Assembly: GCA_963585895.1 (NCBI GenBank)
Contig: OY757939.1
Coordinates: 31,148,430-31,212,429, forward strand
From: Sepioteuthis lessoniana
Lineage: Eukaryota; Mollusca; Cephalopoda; Myopsida; Loliginidae
DNA length: 64,000 nucleotides
Direction: 5' to 3'
How positions within the stretch are numbered: the stretch's first letter is position 1; each line of letters starts with the position of its first letter. Positions 33,317 to 44,346 of this stretch are shown here, in pieces. A program made the translations under genes and the position numbers. The notes under the pieces were generated by a model. The model saw nothing but the letters and a program-made list of their open reading frames with translations. It was not told the origin of the DNA and searched no databases.

Positions 33317-33320
<4 letters not shown>
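33151..33320 (-). mobile_element. Short retroelement fragment with hammerhead-like core
   Basis: On the minus strand the order is AGTC (33235-33238), TTGATGA (33228-33234), a small hairpin region, GAAA (33209-33212), CGTTATAACG (33199-33208), TC, then GACT. This is the order of stem I, core, stem II, core, stem III, cleavage site and stem I in a type I hammerhead. The first core base is T instead of C. Such motifs are known in Penelope-like and other small retroelements. Confidence 0.4.
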
Positions 33321-33342
<22 letters not shown>

Positions 33343-33348
<6 letters not shown>

Positions 33349-33597
33349 TGGCCTAGTGGGTAGAGTGTTCGCCAATGACCCGGAAGACCAGGGTTCAATC
33401 CCAGGTCGAGTCATACCAAAGACTTAAATATGGTACTTGACATTTCCTTGCTTAACACTCAGCATTATAAAGTATGGATCAAGGATAAAGTGGAGAAATC
33501 GGAGGGAAGGAGTACCACCCTCCCTACACCTCGGTGTAGTTGTTATTGAAAAGAGAACCTTCGGGTCGCCCTCGACTATGGTCGCCAACTTTACAAA
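33343..33597 (+). mobile_element. tRNA-derived SINE, family C, full length
   Basis: The best copy of the family. A box region GGCCTAGTGGGTAGAGTG, B box GGGTTCAATCCCAGG, then CATACCAAAGACTTAAATAT, CTTGCTTAACACTCAGCATT, CTACACCTCGGTGTAGTTGT (a palindromic core) and end CGACTATGGTCGCCAACTT. It is flanked by TA runs on both sides. Confidence 0.85.
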
Positions 33598-33649
33598 TAT
33601 ATATATATATATATATGCTTAAATTGTTTTTAATGCATGAAAACTTTAC

Positions 33650-33883
33650 AGCGCTCTATGCACAAAAATGCAGAGCAATAACATAATATCTATCAAGTAT
33701 AAAATAATATGATAATGACACAAGATAAAAAAATCACGATTCAGAGTTTCACGTTGTCGATCCTCAGGTAAGGTTGTATTCAATACGTCATATGTGTTTT
33801 ATACTTGGAATTTATGTTTCATATTTTTGAAATACAGAATATATTGAAAATTTGATCGATTGAAAATATTTTAAATATATTGA

Positions 33884-33918
<35 letters not shown>

Positions 33919-34290
33919 CCCTCCACATCTTGACAGAGGATAGTAGTCTTAACCAAAATTACACAACTCTAACAACCTGAATTATTATTAATTCGACTTG
34001 TGGAAAATATACAAGACGCGTAAGATGACAAAGTAGTAAGACATCTGTACATCGCTGGATTATCGTGACTTGCACGACACTTATGCCACTCTCTGGGTCT
34101 ACAAACTGACAACCCAGTGACAAGCATTGCAAGTTAACTGGTGACTCTGCAAACTTCGGGTATATTCTCTTCGACTTTTCCTGTCAAAGGTTACATACAA
34201 GTTTGTAGAGGTTTGATGCTGGAGCTTCCTTCTTCAGTTTTGATTTTGGAGTTAGCTTCTCTTAGAAGGGTTGCCTCAACCACGCCTTCT
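33650..34290. other. Unassigned DNA
   Basis: AT-rich with TA microsatellites at 33887-33916 and 34299-34324. No domain and no known repeat family. Confidence 0.3.
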
Positions 34291-34292
34291 AC

Positions 34293-34324
<32 letters not shown>

Positions 34325-34732
34325 CTTTTGCTGATAATCGATATTTTCATTTCAAGGTATTTTTTAGTTAACTAGATATAAATTTGACTTCATTTTCGGC
34401 AAAAATGAATTTTTTTTAGTTTAACCTTTCATTTCAGCTCTTTTGAAATTCGCCGATTTAAGACTTCGAAATTTTCATAATTTGCTTAAAAAACGATTAA
34501 ACCTAAAGATGAATTCATTTTTTTATGAATCAATTAAAGTTTGGTGGCTCAAACATTTTCGTTTTTCCCATCGATACCAATAATATAATGTTCGAAAATC
34601 CAAACCAGAATGTCTTCTTTTGGACAATTGGCGCTGCACAATTTTCCTGCTTGATTTGATCATCTAAACTAAGTCTTCTCAAACTTTTTATTCGATGCAC
34701 CGCTTGCAACCAAATTTAATTTACATTACTCA

Positions 34733-35178
34733 CAAATAAATTACATCTGATAAAATGAAACGAGAATATTTCCAAGCTGTAGTCGTGTCAGTACTACTGT
34801 AGGGTTACATTATTTGGACTCTAACGAAAAACCTTGAAGAAAAAGCTAGATGGGAACAACCCTCGGATGCTCCGTGTTGTTTTGAACACCCTACAAAACA
34901 GCCACTGTACGGCTACTTACATCCCATCTCACAAAATATCTAAGACGAGCAAGACATGTTGAACACGGCTGGGGAAGAAGAGTCGAACTGATTAATGGCA
35001 TTCTCGTATAGACACCTACACATGGACACACCAGTGTTCCCCGACCAACAAAAACTTATATACATGGGCTCTGTGCAAACACTAGATACTGTCAAGAGAG
35101 CCTGCCGGCAGCGAGAGAGAGAATCATAGAAATCCATTCTGTTGGTGCGTCTTGATGATGTTGATGAAATATTAAATT
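34733..35178 (+). pseudogene. LINE 3' end (RTE-like), longest copy
   Basis: Frames joined across stops: KMKREYFQAVVVSVLL, GYIIWTLTKNLEEKARWEQ, PTKQPLYGYLHPISQNI and a C-terminal segment with KLIYMGSVQTLDTVKRACRQ, followed by GATGATGTTGATGAA as the 3' simple repeat. It is the thumb and C-terminal end of the LINE whose YADD motif is seen at 9016. Several frameshifts. Confidence 0.7.
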
Positions 35179-35212
35179 TCAAAACATTGGTTACTTACCA
35201 GTTTTTCATACA

Positions 35213-35700
35213 ATTTGGTTTGGTTTGATTATATTTCATGGCATGTTAACCTTTGTGTGTTATTTAATGCCAAATTCTATATATAAGTTGGTCGAGGACG
35301 ACCCAAAGGCTCTACCCTTTTCCCTAGTTGCTCCACTTACCCTTGATACATACCTTATAATGCTGAGTGTTAAGCAAGGAGGTATCAACTACCAATTTTG
35401 ACTCTTTGAAATGATTCGATTTGAGATTGAAACCGATCTCCCAAACTATTGACGAACTCTCTACCAACTAGGCCAATGGGCTGGTTAAATATATATAGGA
35501 TTCGTAAGCGAATTGTTTGTAGATAAAAATATTTTTAAAGGAGTCAGTGCTAATTTGTTTGTCTACAGTTAAATGGTTTCAAGTATTATTATTTAATACT
35601 AATAATCCTATAAAAAAATTAATCCTTTATTTACACACAGTTAAATAGTTTTAAGTATTGCTCTCTAACGTTAATAATTCTAAAAATGTTATCAACAAAA
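35213..35700 (-). mobile_element. SINE family A (minus) interrupted by a family C copy
   Basis: The inverted tail (TTTCATGGCATGTTAACC, TTTAATGCCAAATTC) stops at 35280 in TATATATA, and the expected body resumes at 35495 (GGATTCGTAAGCGAATTGTT), as in the uninterrupted copy at 37148. The sequence between is a family C SINE (35286-35490). Confidence 0.7.
35286..35490 (-). mobile_element. SINE family C inserted in family A
   Basis: AGTTGGTCGAGGACGACCCA, ACCTTATAATGCTGAGTGTT and the inverted head ACCAACTAGGCCAATGGGCT. Both sides carry a TATATA-type sequence that may be the target duplication. Confidence 0.75.
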
Positions 35701-35965
35701 TGTCTTTACAAATCATATATTTAATATATAAGTATAAAAAGGATTTGGCATTAAATAACCAACAATGGTTGATATGCCATAAAACCTAACCAAACCAAAT
35801 CATCTACATTTAATATATATGTATAAAGAGGATTTGGCATTAAATAACCAAGAATAGTTGATATGCCATAAAACCCAAACAAACAAAATCTTATATATTA
35901 AATACATAAGTATAAAGAGGATTTGGCATTAAATATGCCATAAAACCCAACCCGACCAAACCAAA
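35701..35965 (+). mobile_element. SINE family A tail, three tandem copies
   Basis: GGATTTGGCATTAAATA starts at 35741, 35830 and 35918 (spacing 89 and 88), each followed by TGATATGCCATAAAACC-like sequence and ACCAAACC-like ends, and each preceded by a TATAAGTATAAA leader. The third is shortened. Confidence 0.85.
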
Positions 35966-36004
35966 GCTTGATGCGATTTAATGTCATACCCAGGACACTT
36001 AATA
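35966..36004 (-). mobile_element. SINE family A head fragment
   Basis: GATGCGATTTAATGTCATAC then CCAGGACACTTAA matches the inverted head of family A. Confidence 0.5.
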
Positions 36005-36312
36005 CAATTTACACGAGAAAAGAATCAGTAAACTATAAATGAATTATTTTTTATGGAAATGTTGGGTTTGGTGAGCACTGAGGAGATCACGAATATTAAA
36101 TTGTAGGTTGGCGAGTTTGAACCGCAAATTCTACGTTCAAAGTGCTTCTTTGCTTTATTAAATAATGCACATGGCTAAATCCAGATTCCATCATATATGG
36201 ACTTGGAAAAGCTAGTAAAATGGGCTCAACAGTTGCACAAAACTTGGGATATTTTGCAAGAATTTTTCGTTCATCCAGAAATATCCAACGCATTTATTTT
36301 CGTCATAGATGG

Positions 36313-36515
36313 GACCATAACAATTACTACCACTCCAAGTCAGAGTGGACCTGGGAGTAAAAGCGAATGGAGGAGAACTTCACACACCTCTGAGCTCCAG
36401 AACTTGAGCCTCATCATCAGATACAGTTTAGTATCATTATTAGAACCTCCACCCTTTTGTGAGGGGTTTACCCCGTGGTTTGGGATACAGTCATCGTATT
36501 CTACGTTCTAGCTGC
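36313..36515 (-). mobile_element. SINE family A, head and body
   Basis: Inverted blocks TACCACTCCAAGTCAGAGTG, GACCTGGGAGTAAAAGCGAA, CATCATCAGATACAGTTTAG and a head remnant with GTATTCTACGTTCTAGC. It lacks the tail. Confidence 0.7.
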
Positions 36516-36661
36516 AGGGAAGTACATATATATAATTGGCTGAACAAGAATTGGTGAGGGTTTGAAATTCAATATTAGAAATGAATCTAAAACAGATCTT
36601 TATACTTCAACAACGAAGCTGAGTTGGTTTAAAATTTAAAGATAAAACTGCCTCTTCCAAA

Positions 36662-36712
36662 CACAAACACACACACACACACACACACATACACACACAC
36701 GTACAAATACAT

Positions 36713-36777
<65 letters not shown>
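36662..36777 (+). repeat. (AC)n-(AT)n microsatellite
   Basis: Long AC run followed by AT run. Confidence 0.95.
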
Positions 36778-36779
<2 letters not shown>

Positions 36780-36885
36780 CGAAATTTTCCACTAGTTTAG
36801 CTGTCAGAAGTTTTTTTATTACAACACGTGAAACTTGATGTAGTACCATTAACTAATTATGGTCATTTGATTTTTTTTGGGTTAT

Positions 36886-36957
36886 ATATATATACACACA
36901 CACATACACACTCACACACACACACATACATATGTGTGTGTGTGTGTGTGTGTGTGA
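36886..36957 (+). repeat. TA-AC-GT compound microsatellite
   Basis: (TA)n, (AC)n, then (GT)n around a CATATG centre, giving an inverted repeat. Confidence 0.9.
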
Positions 36958-37147
36958 ATAAAACTCCATAATTTGCCGCCAAATTGTATTCTTTTTGTCA
37001 TGTGATCGCTTTACTCCATTAAAATTCTTGATCGATCTTTTGTCTTTCGTAGCTTTAAGTTTCATCTTAAAGTTTCGGCTGAGGATCATATTTCTATCTA
37101 ACTCATTTCAGCTACTGTTTTAGCCTCAAATTTAGGAAGTATTTTAT

Positions 37148-37656
37148 GCAAATTGGTTTGGTCGTATTTTATGATCTATCAACCCATAATGCCAAATCTT
37201 GTTTTTATGGGATTTGTAAGCGAATGATTTGTTGGTAACATTATTTTTAAACGACCCAGGGCTCATTTGTTTACACACAATTAGATAATTTCATACGTTG
37301 TTATCCAACACCAATAATACTATTTAATAGTAATCATTTGTTTGCATACAGTTAAATGGTTTCAAGAATTGCCTTTTAATATTACAAACTCTATTCATCA
37401 AGAATTCCTGTCTTATACGAACAACTTGTACACCCCCTTGTACTGTTTTAAACCACTATTTGTGACCCAAAACAGGTACTATCACTCTAGAGCGGAGTGG
37501 ACCTGGGAGTAATGGCAATGAAAGGATACTTATACCTCCTGAACTAGAGCCTCTCCATCAGATAGTTTAGTGTCATACCCAGGACACTAGTTGTGGAAGG
37601 AGGTGTCACCCTTCTGCAGAGGTGCAGTTGGCGTATTTTACAGTCCCATGCGACAG
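37148..37656 (-). mobile_element. SINE family A, full length
   Basis: Inverted tail (GGTCGTATTTTATGATCTAT ... AATGCCAAATC), then units of the TTTACACACAATTAGATAAT kind that resemble the 87-bp satellite monomer, the body GGACCTGGGAGTAATGGCAA and the head ending CAGTCCCATGCGAC. Confidence 0.8.
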
Positions 37657-37807
37657 GTGAATTTAATTTTTAAGCAGAACAGTCGGGGCAGCATAATGTA
37701 GTTGATACGACACAACTAAAAGTTTTGGGGGGATGGCACGTGTCAACTTTACACGTGAACTTCACGTCCAATTGGTGTCGTCTCCCCGTCAGTAAATTAA
37801 CGTTTTA

Positions 37808-38058
37808 TTGCTGGTTTGGTTCGGTTTGGTTCCTTTGTTTAATGGCATATCAACCTTTGTAGGTTATTTAACGCCAAAGCTATCCTTCCAGAAGAACAAT
37901 AATGATACTATTTGATCCATAGCTGAGATGATAAGGGGGTTCATACCTTTCCCAAGGGTATTTGTCCGAAAGTTAACGTAATAGCACGACTAGAGTTCGA
38001 ACTCGTTTCTACGATTCTGCAGTCCATCGCTTTAACCATTACACCACGAGGATATCCC
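37808..38058 (-). mobile_element. SINE family B2, full length
   Basis: On the plus strand it begins GGTTTGGTTCGGTTTGGTTC and the inverted tail GGCATATCAACCTTTGTAGG, then body CTTTCCCAAGGGTATTTGTC, inverted B box GAGTTCGAACTCG and inverted A box TTTAACCATTACACCACGAG. It proves that the tRNA head and the family A tail belong to one transcription unit. Confidence 0.9.
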
Positions 38059-38190
38059 CACTTTTTATTGCTGGGTTCATTTACTGGAATGTTATGGATA
38101 CAACAATGGATTTATTCTTAACCAATGTTATAGCTTGTAATGCTCGTTTTGCCACAAATGACTCACTAATAATCTTAATCTCACTCTTAA

Positions 38191-38191
<1 letters not shown>

Positions 38192-38264
<73 letters not shown>
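38192..38264 (+). repeat. (TC)n-(AC)n microsatellite
   Basis: TC run followed by AC run. Confidence 0.95.
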
Positions 38265-38266
<2 letters not shown>

Positions 38267-38387
38267 GAACCTTCAAGTATCGAAAGATAGCCTCATTAAA
38301 GCTTGATGCAATAAGGATAAGATTAACAGGCTAAGGAGGTCTCTAGCACATGTAGCTTATCTTACATAACTTGGGTGTCCCACGGCC

Positions 38388-38895
38388 AAGTCGGCTAGTG
38401 GAGGTGTAGAATAGGCCGACTGTGTCTCTGAAGAGAGGTAAAACCCCCTTCCATGAATGATACTAAACTGCATCAAATGGTGAGGCTCTAGTCCTGGAGC
38501 TTTGGGGAATGTAGTGGACCCTATCATTCTGGTCCGGAGTGGTAGTACCTGTTAGGGTGCCATCTATGGGTCAAGTAGAACTATTCAATCATTTACTAAA
38601 TTTGAAACCATATAACAATGTGCAAACAATAAACAGCCATATTTGAAACCATTTAACTGTGTGCAAACAAATAATTAATTATTTAAAAGAATTATAAGTA
38701 TTGGATAGAAATATTTAATGTTGAAATGAATTATTAGTATTACATAGCCATACTTGAAACCATTCAACTGTGTGCAAACAAATGAGCACTAACTCATTTA
38801 GAAATTAAGTTACCAAAAAAATCTTCGTTTGCAAACAGGATTTGGTATTAAATAACCATCAAGGGTTGATATGCCATTAAACCAAATAACCTAAC
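38388..38895 (+). mobile_element. SINE family A, full length
   Basis: Head GGCCAAGTCGGCTAGTGGAG, body through GGGTGCCATCTATGGGTCAA, internal units TTGAAACCATTTAACTGTGT and GCAAACAAATGA (relatives of the satellite monomer), and tail GGATTTGGTATTAAATAACC ... TTGATATGCC. Confidence 0.85.
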
Positions 38896-38899
38896 CTTA

Positions 38900-39470
38900 G
38901 ATGTTCCAATCAATGATATTTTCTAATTCACAATTATCAGCACCAATATAAGGACAATTCATTTATTTCTTTACCAATTAATAACATTTAGTCTTATTCT
39001 TTTTATACTTTTCTTTTTATTCTTTATTCTATTTTAATATTTATATAATAGTTTACTTAGCTTTTTGCTTATATGTGGCGAAAGGCCGAATGAATGGGGT
39101 ACCCATTGAGACCAGAAATGTATTCATAGACAATTAGCTATTATCTATTCAGTTATCTATTTATTTCAATAAAAATAAACCTTACATGTGAAATTTTAAG
39201 CTAGTTCTTGCAACAACAACAAAATTCTAACTGCTGCTTTTGACCCCAATGAGAGACTACGGATTTGAATAATGTATTTATTGAATTTTATTTGAAAGCA
39301 CACAAATCTCCTGAAAAAGTTGTCATTTATTTTATTGTTTTTAAATTTTGTTTGCTACACTCCAACTGACTTTCCGACTGTATCAATCAAAAAGACCACA
39401 ATAAAATTTGTTTTTATTCTCGGCCCACATAGAATACAAATTGTATCTCTTACATGTGACTATAAAAGAT
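38900..39470. other. Unassigned AT-rich DNA
   Basis: A CCCATTGAGACCAGAAATG segment at 39102 is shared with 30892. No gene. Confidence 0.3.
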
Positions 39471-39477
39471 ACTTTCT

Positions 39478-39770
39478 AGGAGGTGCCCGTGGTTATCGTC
39501 GTAAGAAATGGACACGGCGACACGAGTTCAAATCCTGGACGAGACTGATAGCGTTTCACATAGTACTAATAACCTTGGGAAAGGTATGAATCCAATTATT
39601 CTCCCTCCAGCTATGGGTAAATAGTAGGGCAGACTTGGTTCTTCAGCCTTGGTGAGGCAACTAGTCTAGAAGGAAAACTCTGAATTCAAACCTGTTAAAC
39701 TCCGCTTAAAAATTGACCTTGTGTCATACATATCCTGCCCGAGCGGAAGGGTTTGGTAAATATGATAAAA
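39478..39770 (+). mobile_element. SINE family B1, near full length
   Basis: Head GGAGGTGCCCGTGGTTATCG, B box GAGTTCAAATCCTGGACGAG, body GAAAGGTATGAATCC and CAGCTATGGGTAAATAGTAG, end CTGCCCGAGCGGAAGGGTTT. The A box region is shortened by a few bases. Confidence 0.85.
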
Positions 39771-40045
39771 GAAATACTTTCTCAGCAACAACAACAAAAA
39801 AAATTAAAATCTGTCTTGTGTGGGAGATACATATTTTCATCCGGTACGAGAGGTTGGTGTTCAAACTTAGTAAATGCCCGGATTTTGAATTACGATTTTG
39901 TAAGCTAACAGACTCTTCTCACTTGGAAGATGAAAATAGTACTATCTTTTGTTGGATATAAATTGTTGATCTAAATAACCAGTGCTAGTATTAAATACCG
40001 ACATACAAATTAAATTCCAATATGAGTGAGATGATGATGATAATA

Positions 40046-40095
40046 TATATATGTATGTGTGTGTGTGTGTGTGTATGTGTGTGTGTGTGTGTGTG
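40046..40095 (+). repeat. TA/GT microsatellite
   Basis: Short (TA)n then (GT)n. Confidence 0.9.
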
Positions 40096-40184
40096 GACCT
40101 AGAGAAAGGGAGGGAAGTAACAAAAATGATTCGTGAATTTTACGAACAGTTCTCTTTTATATCATCACAATAATAAAAAAAAAA

Positions 40185-41192
40185 AAGATGTGAAATAGAC
40201 AGACTCTATGTGTCAAGAAAAGAAGGAGGAAGAGGACTCACGAGCATTGAGGAGTGCGTAGATCCATACAAGAGCTCGAGGAGTGCATTAAGAAGAGCAA
40301 AAAAAGACTAATTCCAGCAGCCAATCACTGCAGTGGCAACATTAGTAGAGACAAAAAACAACAAAAACTAGAAAACAGAAATTTGAAGAACAACTATATG
40401 GATATTATAAGCGGCAAACTTGCGAGATTCCACACCTAAAGACGTGGACGTAGCTACAAAAGGGAAATTTCAAGAAAAAAACTGAATCGCTTCTAATAGC
40501 TGCACAAAAAAACTCCATAAGGACCAATAAGGTGAAAGCGAAAATCGATAATGCGCAACAAAATAGCAAGCGTGGGTTATGTGGAAATAGAAATGAAACG
40601 ATAATAAATGAATAAACACATAATTGGTGAATGTAGCAAATTAAAACAAAAGAAGTACAAGACTATGCACGAGTGGTTAGGAAAGGTGATCTGCTGAGAA
40701 TTGTGCAAGAGATGGAAATTTGACCATATTACTAAATACTATATGCACGAACCAGAATACGTCCTGGAGAATGAAACATATGAAATTCTCTGGGAATTGA
40801 TAAATGAATCCCTTAATCCCACCTGGAAGACCAGACCTTGTGATAATTAACAAAACAAAACAAAACAAAACTTAATATCTGGTGGATTTTGCTGTTTTGG
40901 CAGACCATAGAGGGAAAATAAAAGGAAGCTAAAAGATTAAAAAATACTTGGATCTTGCTAGAGAACTAAAAAAGGGATGGACATGAATGTGACAGTGATA
41001 CCAATTGTAATTGGTGTATCAGGAAGCTCCCCAGAAGCTTGGAAAAAATTTTTTGAAATTAACAGAAGAATCAAAACTATCAAGACCACAGAAGAATTCT
41101 AGAGACCAGAGGAAACTTGCTGTCACTCAGTCTCCAGTGAAAGAGCACCAACTTATGCTAGTGTTAAAAAAAACTCGTAAGGAGTAAAACAA
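40185..41192 (+). pseudogene. LINE family J (jockey/L2-like), C-terminal half, broken
   Basis: Frames with many stops read RLYVSRKEGGRGLTSIEECV, LNRF, a Cys-poor remnant of the CRLC..R.E finger region, then GKLARFHT-like and ARELKKGWT / AGRLAVTQSPVKEHQ-like endings matching family J. An (ACAAA)n stretch at 40850-40870 interrupts it. Inactive. Confidence 0.7.
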
Positions 41193-41214
41193 TAGTTTTG
41201 GGATTGAAAAAGGT

Positions 41215-41865
41215 GCTATGTTGTTAATAAAAAGTGAGAAAAGAGAAACAATGGAAGGAATAGAACAACGAAATCAGGAAAGCATCTGAGAAAAAAAAAA
41301 TTACAAGAACTTGAGAATATTGGAAGCAGACACCATCAAACAAACAGTGATGAATGAAAAAGTAAAAATGAAAACCCCCAAAGGAAGAAATTTTCTTGAA
41401 ACCAAACTCTACAGCAAAAATTTTATCAAAACAATAAACACCTGGGCAGTCCCTCTTGAGAAATTCTTTGGACCATCTTTAAAATAGACAAAGGAGGAAC
41501 ACAGACAAATGAACAAAAGGACGAGGAACTTGATGACTATGCACAAGGCTTTACACCAAAGAGATGACATAGAACACTCATGTTTCAAGAAAAGAAGGAA
41601 GAAGAAGACTTGCCACTATTAAGGATTGTGAAGATGCAAAAATTCAAGGACTCAGATAATCTGCTAAAAAGTGCATGGATACTTCAAACGACAAACTGGA
41701 AAGATTGCACATGGAAACCTGTACATGGATAAGAAAGAAAAACCTCCAGAGAAATTGAATCTCTTTTAACTACAGCATAGAATAATGCCATGAGGACTAA
41801 TTATATTAAAACGAAAATCGATAATACGTAACTGAATAGAAAGTGTTGCTTACGAGGAGACAGAC

Positions 41866-41901
<36 letters not shown>

Positions 41902-42230
41902 CTGAAATGGTTCACCACATAAGTAAATGCAACAGTCAGGATTTATTTTCAAAAGCAAAAAGAGAGAGAGAGCGACTTGAACTTTGCCAGAGAGCTAAAA
42001 AAGGTGACTGATACCAATTATTGTAGGAGTGCTTGTTACACTCCCTAAAGGCCTTGAAAAATTAAAAATGAGGGTAAGAATCGAAATCATCCAGACTACA
42101 GTATTGTTGAGATCGGTCAGAATACTGAGAAGAGTCCTGGAGAACTGTGTAGACTTGATGACACTCAGACTCCGGGGAAAGACAGCCAGTTAGAACTGGC
42201 GTGAAAAACTCATAAGGAGTCAAAAAATTA
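41215..42230 (+). pseudogene. LINE family J, second copy in the same direction
   Basis: Contains a part missing from the first copy: NFLETKLYSKNFIKTINTWA, VPLEKFFGPSLK, KRTRNLMTMHKALHQRDDIE. It then repeats the RKKKK, finger and C-terminal segments (RVRIEIIQTTVLLRSVRILR-like near 42070). A (GA)n run lies at 41862-41900. Tandem same-direction placement suggests two insertions or a duplication. Confidence 0.7.
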
Positions 42231-42306
42231 TTATGTTTTAGATTTTAGAAGTAGTAATTTTTATAATATTAGCTTAATTTGGCACAAGGTTGCAAATATT
42301 GGGAAT

Positions 42307-42364
42307 GATTTGGTTTATTTGTTTAACGGCATATCAACTTCTTTTGGGTTATTCAATACTGAAA
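42307..42364 (-). mobile_element. SINE tail fragment
   Basis: TTTAACGGCATATCAACTTC then TTTTGGGTTATTCAATACTG is an isolated inverted family A/B2 tail. Confidence 0.6.
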
Positions 42365-42558
42365 ATTGATTCTTTCGTGAATGTTTTACTGTAATCATAA
42401 CTATATTCTTAATGTTCTGTTGGATTTGATTTTAATTGTATTTTTTTATTTGTTTAGAATCAGTTATCTGATATTGTTACACAATAGATTAGCGAAATCT
42501 ATTTTTGTCGTGAAGTTTAGATTACCTTGAATAAGGATAAGGGGCGTCCTCGAGGACG

Positions 42559-42988
42559 AGCCCAGTCGGCTGGGGCTGTAGAATATACCGACTACGTCTC
42601 AGCAGAGGGTTAAGACCCAACCAACGAGTGTCCTGGATATGACATTAGACCATCTGATGGCGAGGCCTTGGAGATTTAGAGAATGTAGAGTACATTGTCT
42701 ATATTGCCATTGCTCCCATGTCCACTCTGATCCGAAGTGGTAGCACTTGATTTGGTTCCATCTATGGGTCAAATAGAATAAATCATGTATGCAAACAAAT
42801 GACTGGCGTTAAAATTGTGACTGTTATATATATATATAAATTGTGACTGTTTAAGAATGTTTTCTACAAAATGTGTTTCCAAATCATACATATATATATT
42901 TGATATGTATGTATAAACAGAATTTGGTATTAAATAACCTACAAGGGTTGATATGCCATAAAACCCAAACCAACCAAACCAGATCTCG
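42559..42988 (+). mobile_element. SINE family A, near full length
   Basis: Head GCCCAGTCGGCTGGGGCTGT, body to CCATCTATGGGTCAAATAGA, short internal units, and tail GAATTTGGTATTAAATAACC ... TTGATATGCCATAAAACCC. CTCGAGG on both sides (near 42551 and 42992) may be the target duplication. Confidence 0.85.
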
Positions 42989-43074
42989 AGGTTGTTAAAA
43001 TTCATGGCTGTCATTGGATTAAGGAGTCATGTAATCAGACGACATTTGGAAAACAGATTTAACGCTAAGTTAGA

Positions 43075-43121
43075 TAAACGCTCTCGTTGACGTTTCTCAC
43101 AAACGTCAACGAGGGCGTTTA
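43075..43121. repeat. Near-perfect 21-bp palindrome
   Basis: Arms 43075-43095 and 43101-43121 are complementary at 20 of 21 positions (TAAACGCTCTCGTTGACGTT and its complement), with a five-base loop CTCAC. It is not part of any repeat family here. Confidence 0.9.
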
Positions 43122-43379
43122 TTTCCACCTATGCTCTACTCCCTAACTCGCAGTTTGGTCGCAGTGGCTGATGGAGAAGTGTCGTCGAAAAAAGTAATGG
43201 GTACATGAGAAAATTGTCTTTGGGTTGTTTGTTATTCCAGCATCGAGAAACTGGAATTTTGGTGTGGTGCGATGAATAGACAGAATGACGAACAAGAACA
43301 AAAATGGCGACAAAAAGAACAGAGATGGTAATGAGAGAAGACACAGAGCAATACAACGAAAGAGATTGGGCACTGACCA

Positions 43380-43668
43380 ACACGTGGTGTAATGGTTAAA
43401 GCGATGAACTACGGAATCGTAGTACGCAAGTTCGTACTCCAGTCGCTCTATTACGTTCACTTTCGGGCAAATACCCTTGGGAAAGGTATGAACCCCCTTA
43501 TTCTCCCTCCAGCTATGGGTAAATAGTAGGACGGACTAGGTTCTTCAGCCTTGGTGAGGCAACTAGTCTAGGAGAAGGAAAACTCTGAATTAAAACCTGT
43601 TAAACTCCGCTTAAAAATTGACCTTGTGTCATATCCTGCCCGAGCGGAGGGGTTGGTAAATAGTACCA
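43380..43668 (+). mobile_element. Recombinant SINE: B2 head with B1 body and end
   Basis: The first 90 bases are B2 (CACGTGGTGTAATGGTTAAA, B box AAGTTCGTACTCCAG, TATTACGTTCACTTTCGG). From CCCTTGGGAAAGGTATGAAC onward it is B1 through to CCTGCCCGAGCGGAGGGGTT. The switch occurs in the GGGAAAGGTATGAA block both families share. Confidence 0.8.
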
Positions 43669-43840
43669 ACACAGAAGGCAGAGGTAGAAAAGAAATGGGT
43701 ATACCCAGAAGAGGTATGCAATAATATCCCGAAATTTCCATAAGACAAACAAGGGTTTTCCATATCATAATTGGTAGTCGTATTAAATGTCTATGGTTGC
43801 TCGCTATGGTTCCTTTTTGAAGATTTTTTGGGACCATCAG

Positions 43841-43886
43841 ATCTTTCTTTTCTCTTTGGTCTACAGACCAAAGAGAAAAGAAAGAT
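43841..43886. repeat. Perfect 22-bp palindrome
   Basis: ATCTTTCTTTTCTCTTTGGT plus CT (43841-43862) is followed after two bases by its exact complement (43865-43886). No family relation seen. Confidence 0.95.
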
Positions 43887-44045
43887 ATAGCTTTTGCTTA
43901 TATCTTCACTTCAATCTATGGTTTGTTGATACCATTAGGCTGTCTCATGTAACGAGGAGGGATTAACATGATTTGTGCTAAATTCGGATCACCTGTTTCG
44001 TCTATTTTTTCTTCCTTTTTTTTTACTGGGATTTCTCCTCATTAA

Positions 44046-44346
44046 AGGTCAAACCTTTGAAATTAATCGACCAGTTCACATATATAAGTAGCATTATCTC
44101 ATCTACAGAAAATGATGTCAACATACGCAAAGGTAAATCGTGAAGTATTGTTGATAGGTTATCGACCATATGGAAATCTGATCTCTCAGATAAAATAAAA
44201 AGGGAATTTTTCCAAGCTATAGCCGTGTCACTATTACTGTATGGTTGCACCACCTGGACACTAACGAAAAAACAGGAGAAAAGCTAAATAAGAACACAAG
44301 GATTCAGCAAATGTACAGCCACTTACATCCCATCTCACAACCCATC
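44046..44346 (+). pseudogene. LINE fragment (RTE-like), left part of an interrupted copy
   Basis: Encodes in pieces LKLIDQFTYISSIISSTEND, DRLSTIWKSDLSDKIKREFF and QAIAVSLLLYGCTTWTLTKK, then YSHLHPISQPI. It is the best preserved thumb region of this LINE. The ORF is cut by the SINE at 44347. Confidence 0.75.

Noticed and set aside
33343-33597. Functional tRNA gene
   Set aside because: A and B boxes are present, but no complete cloverleaf and no acceptor-stem pairing. It continues into a SINE body found in six places.
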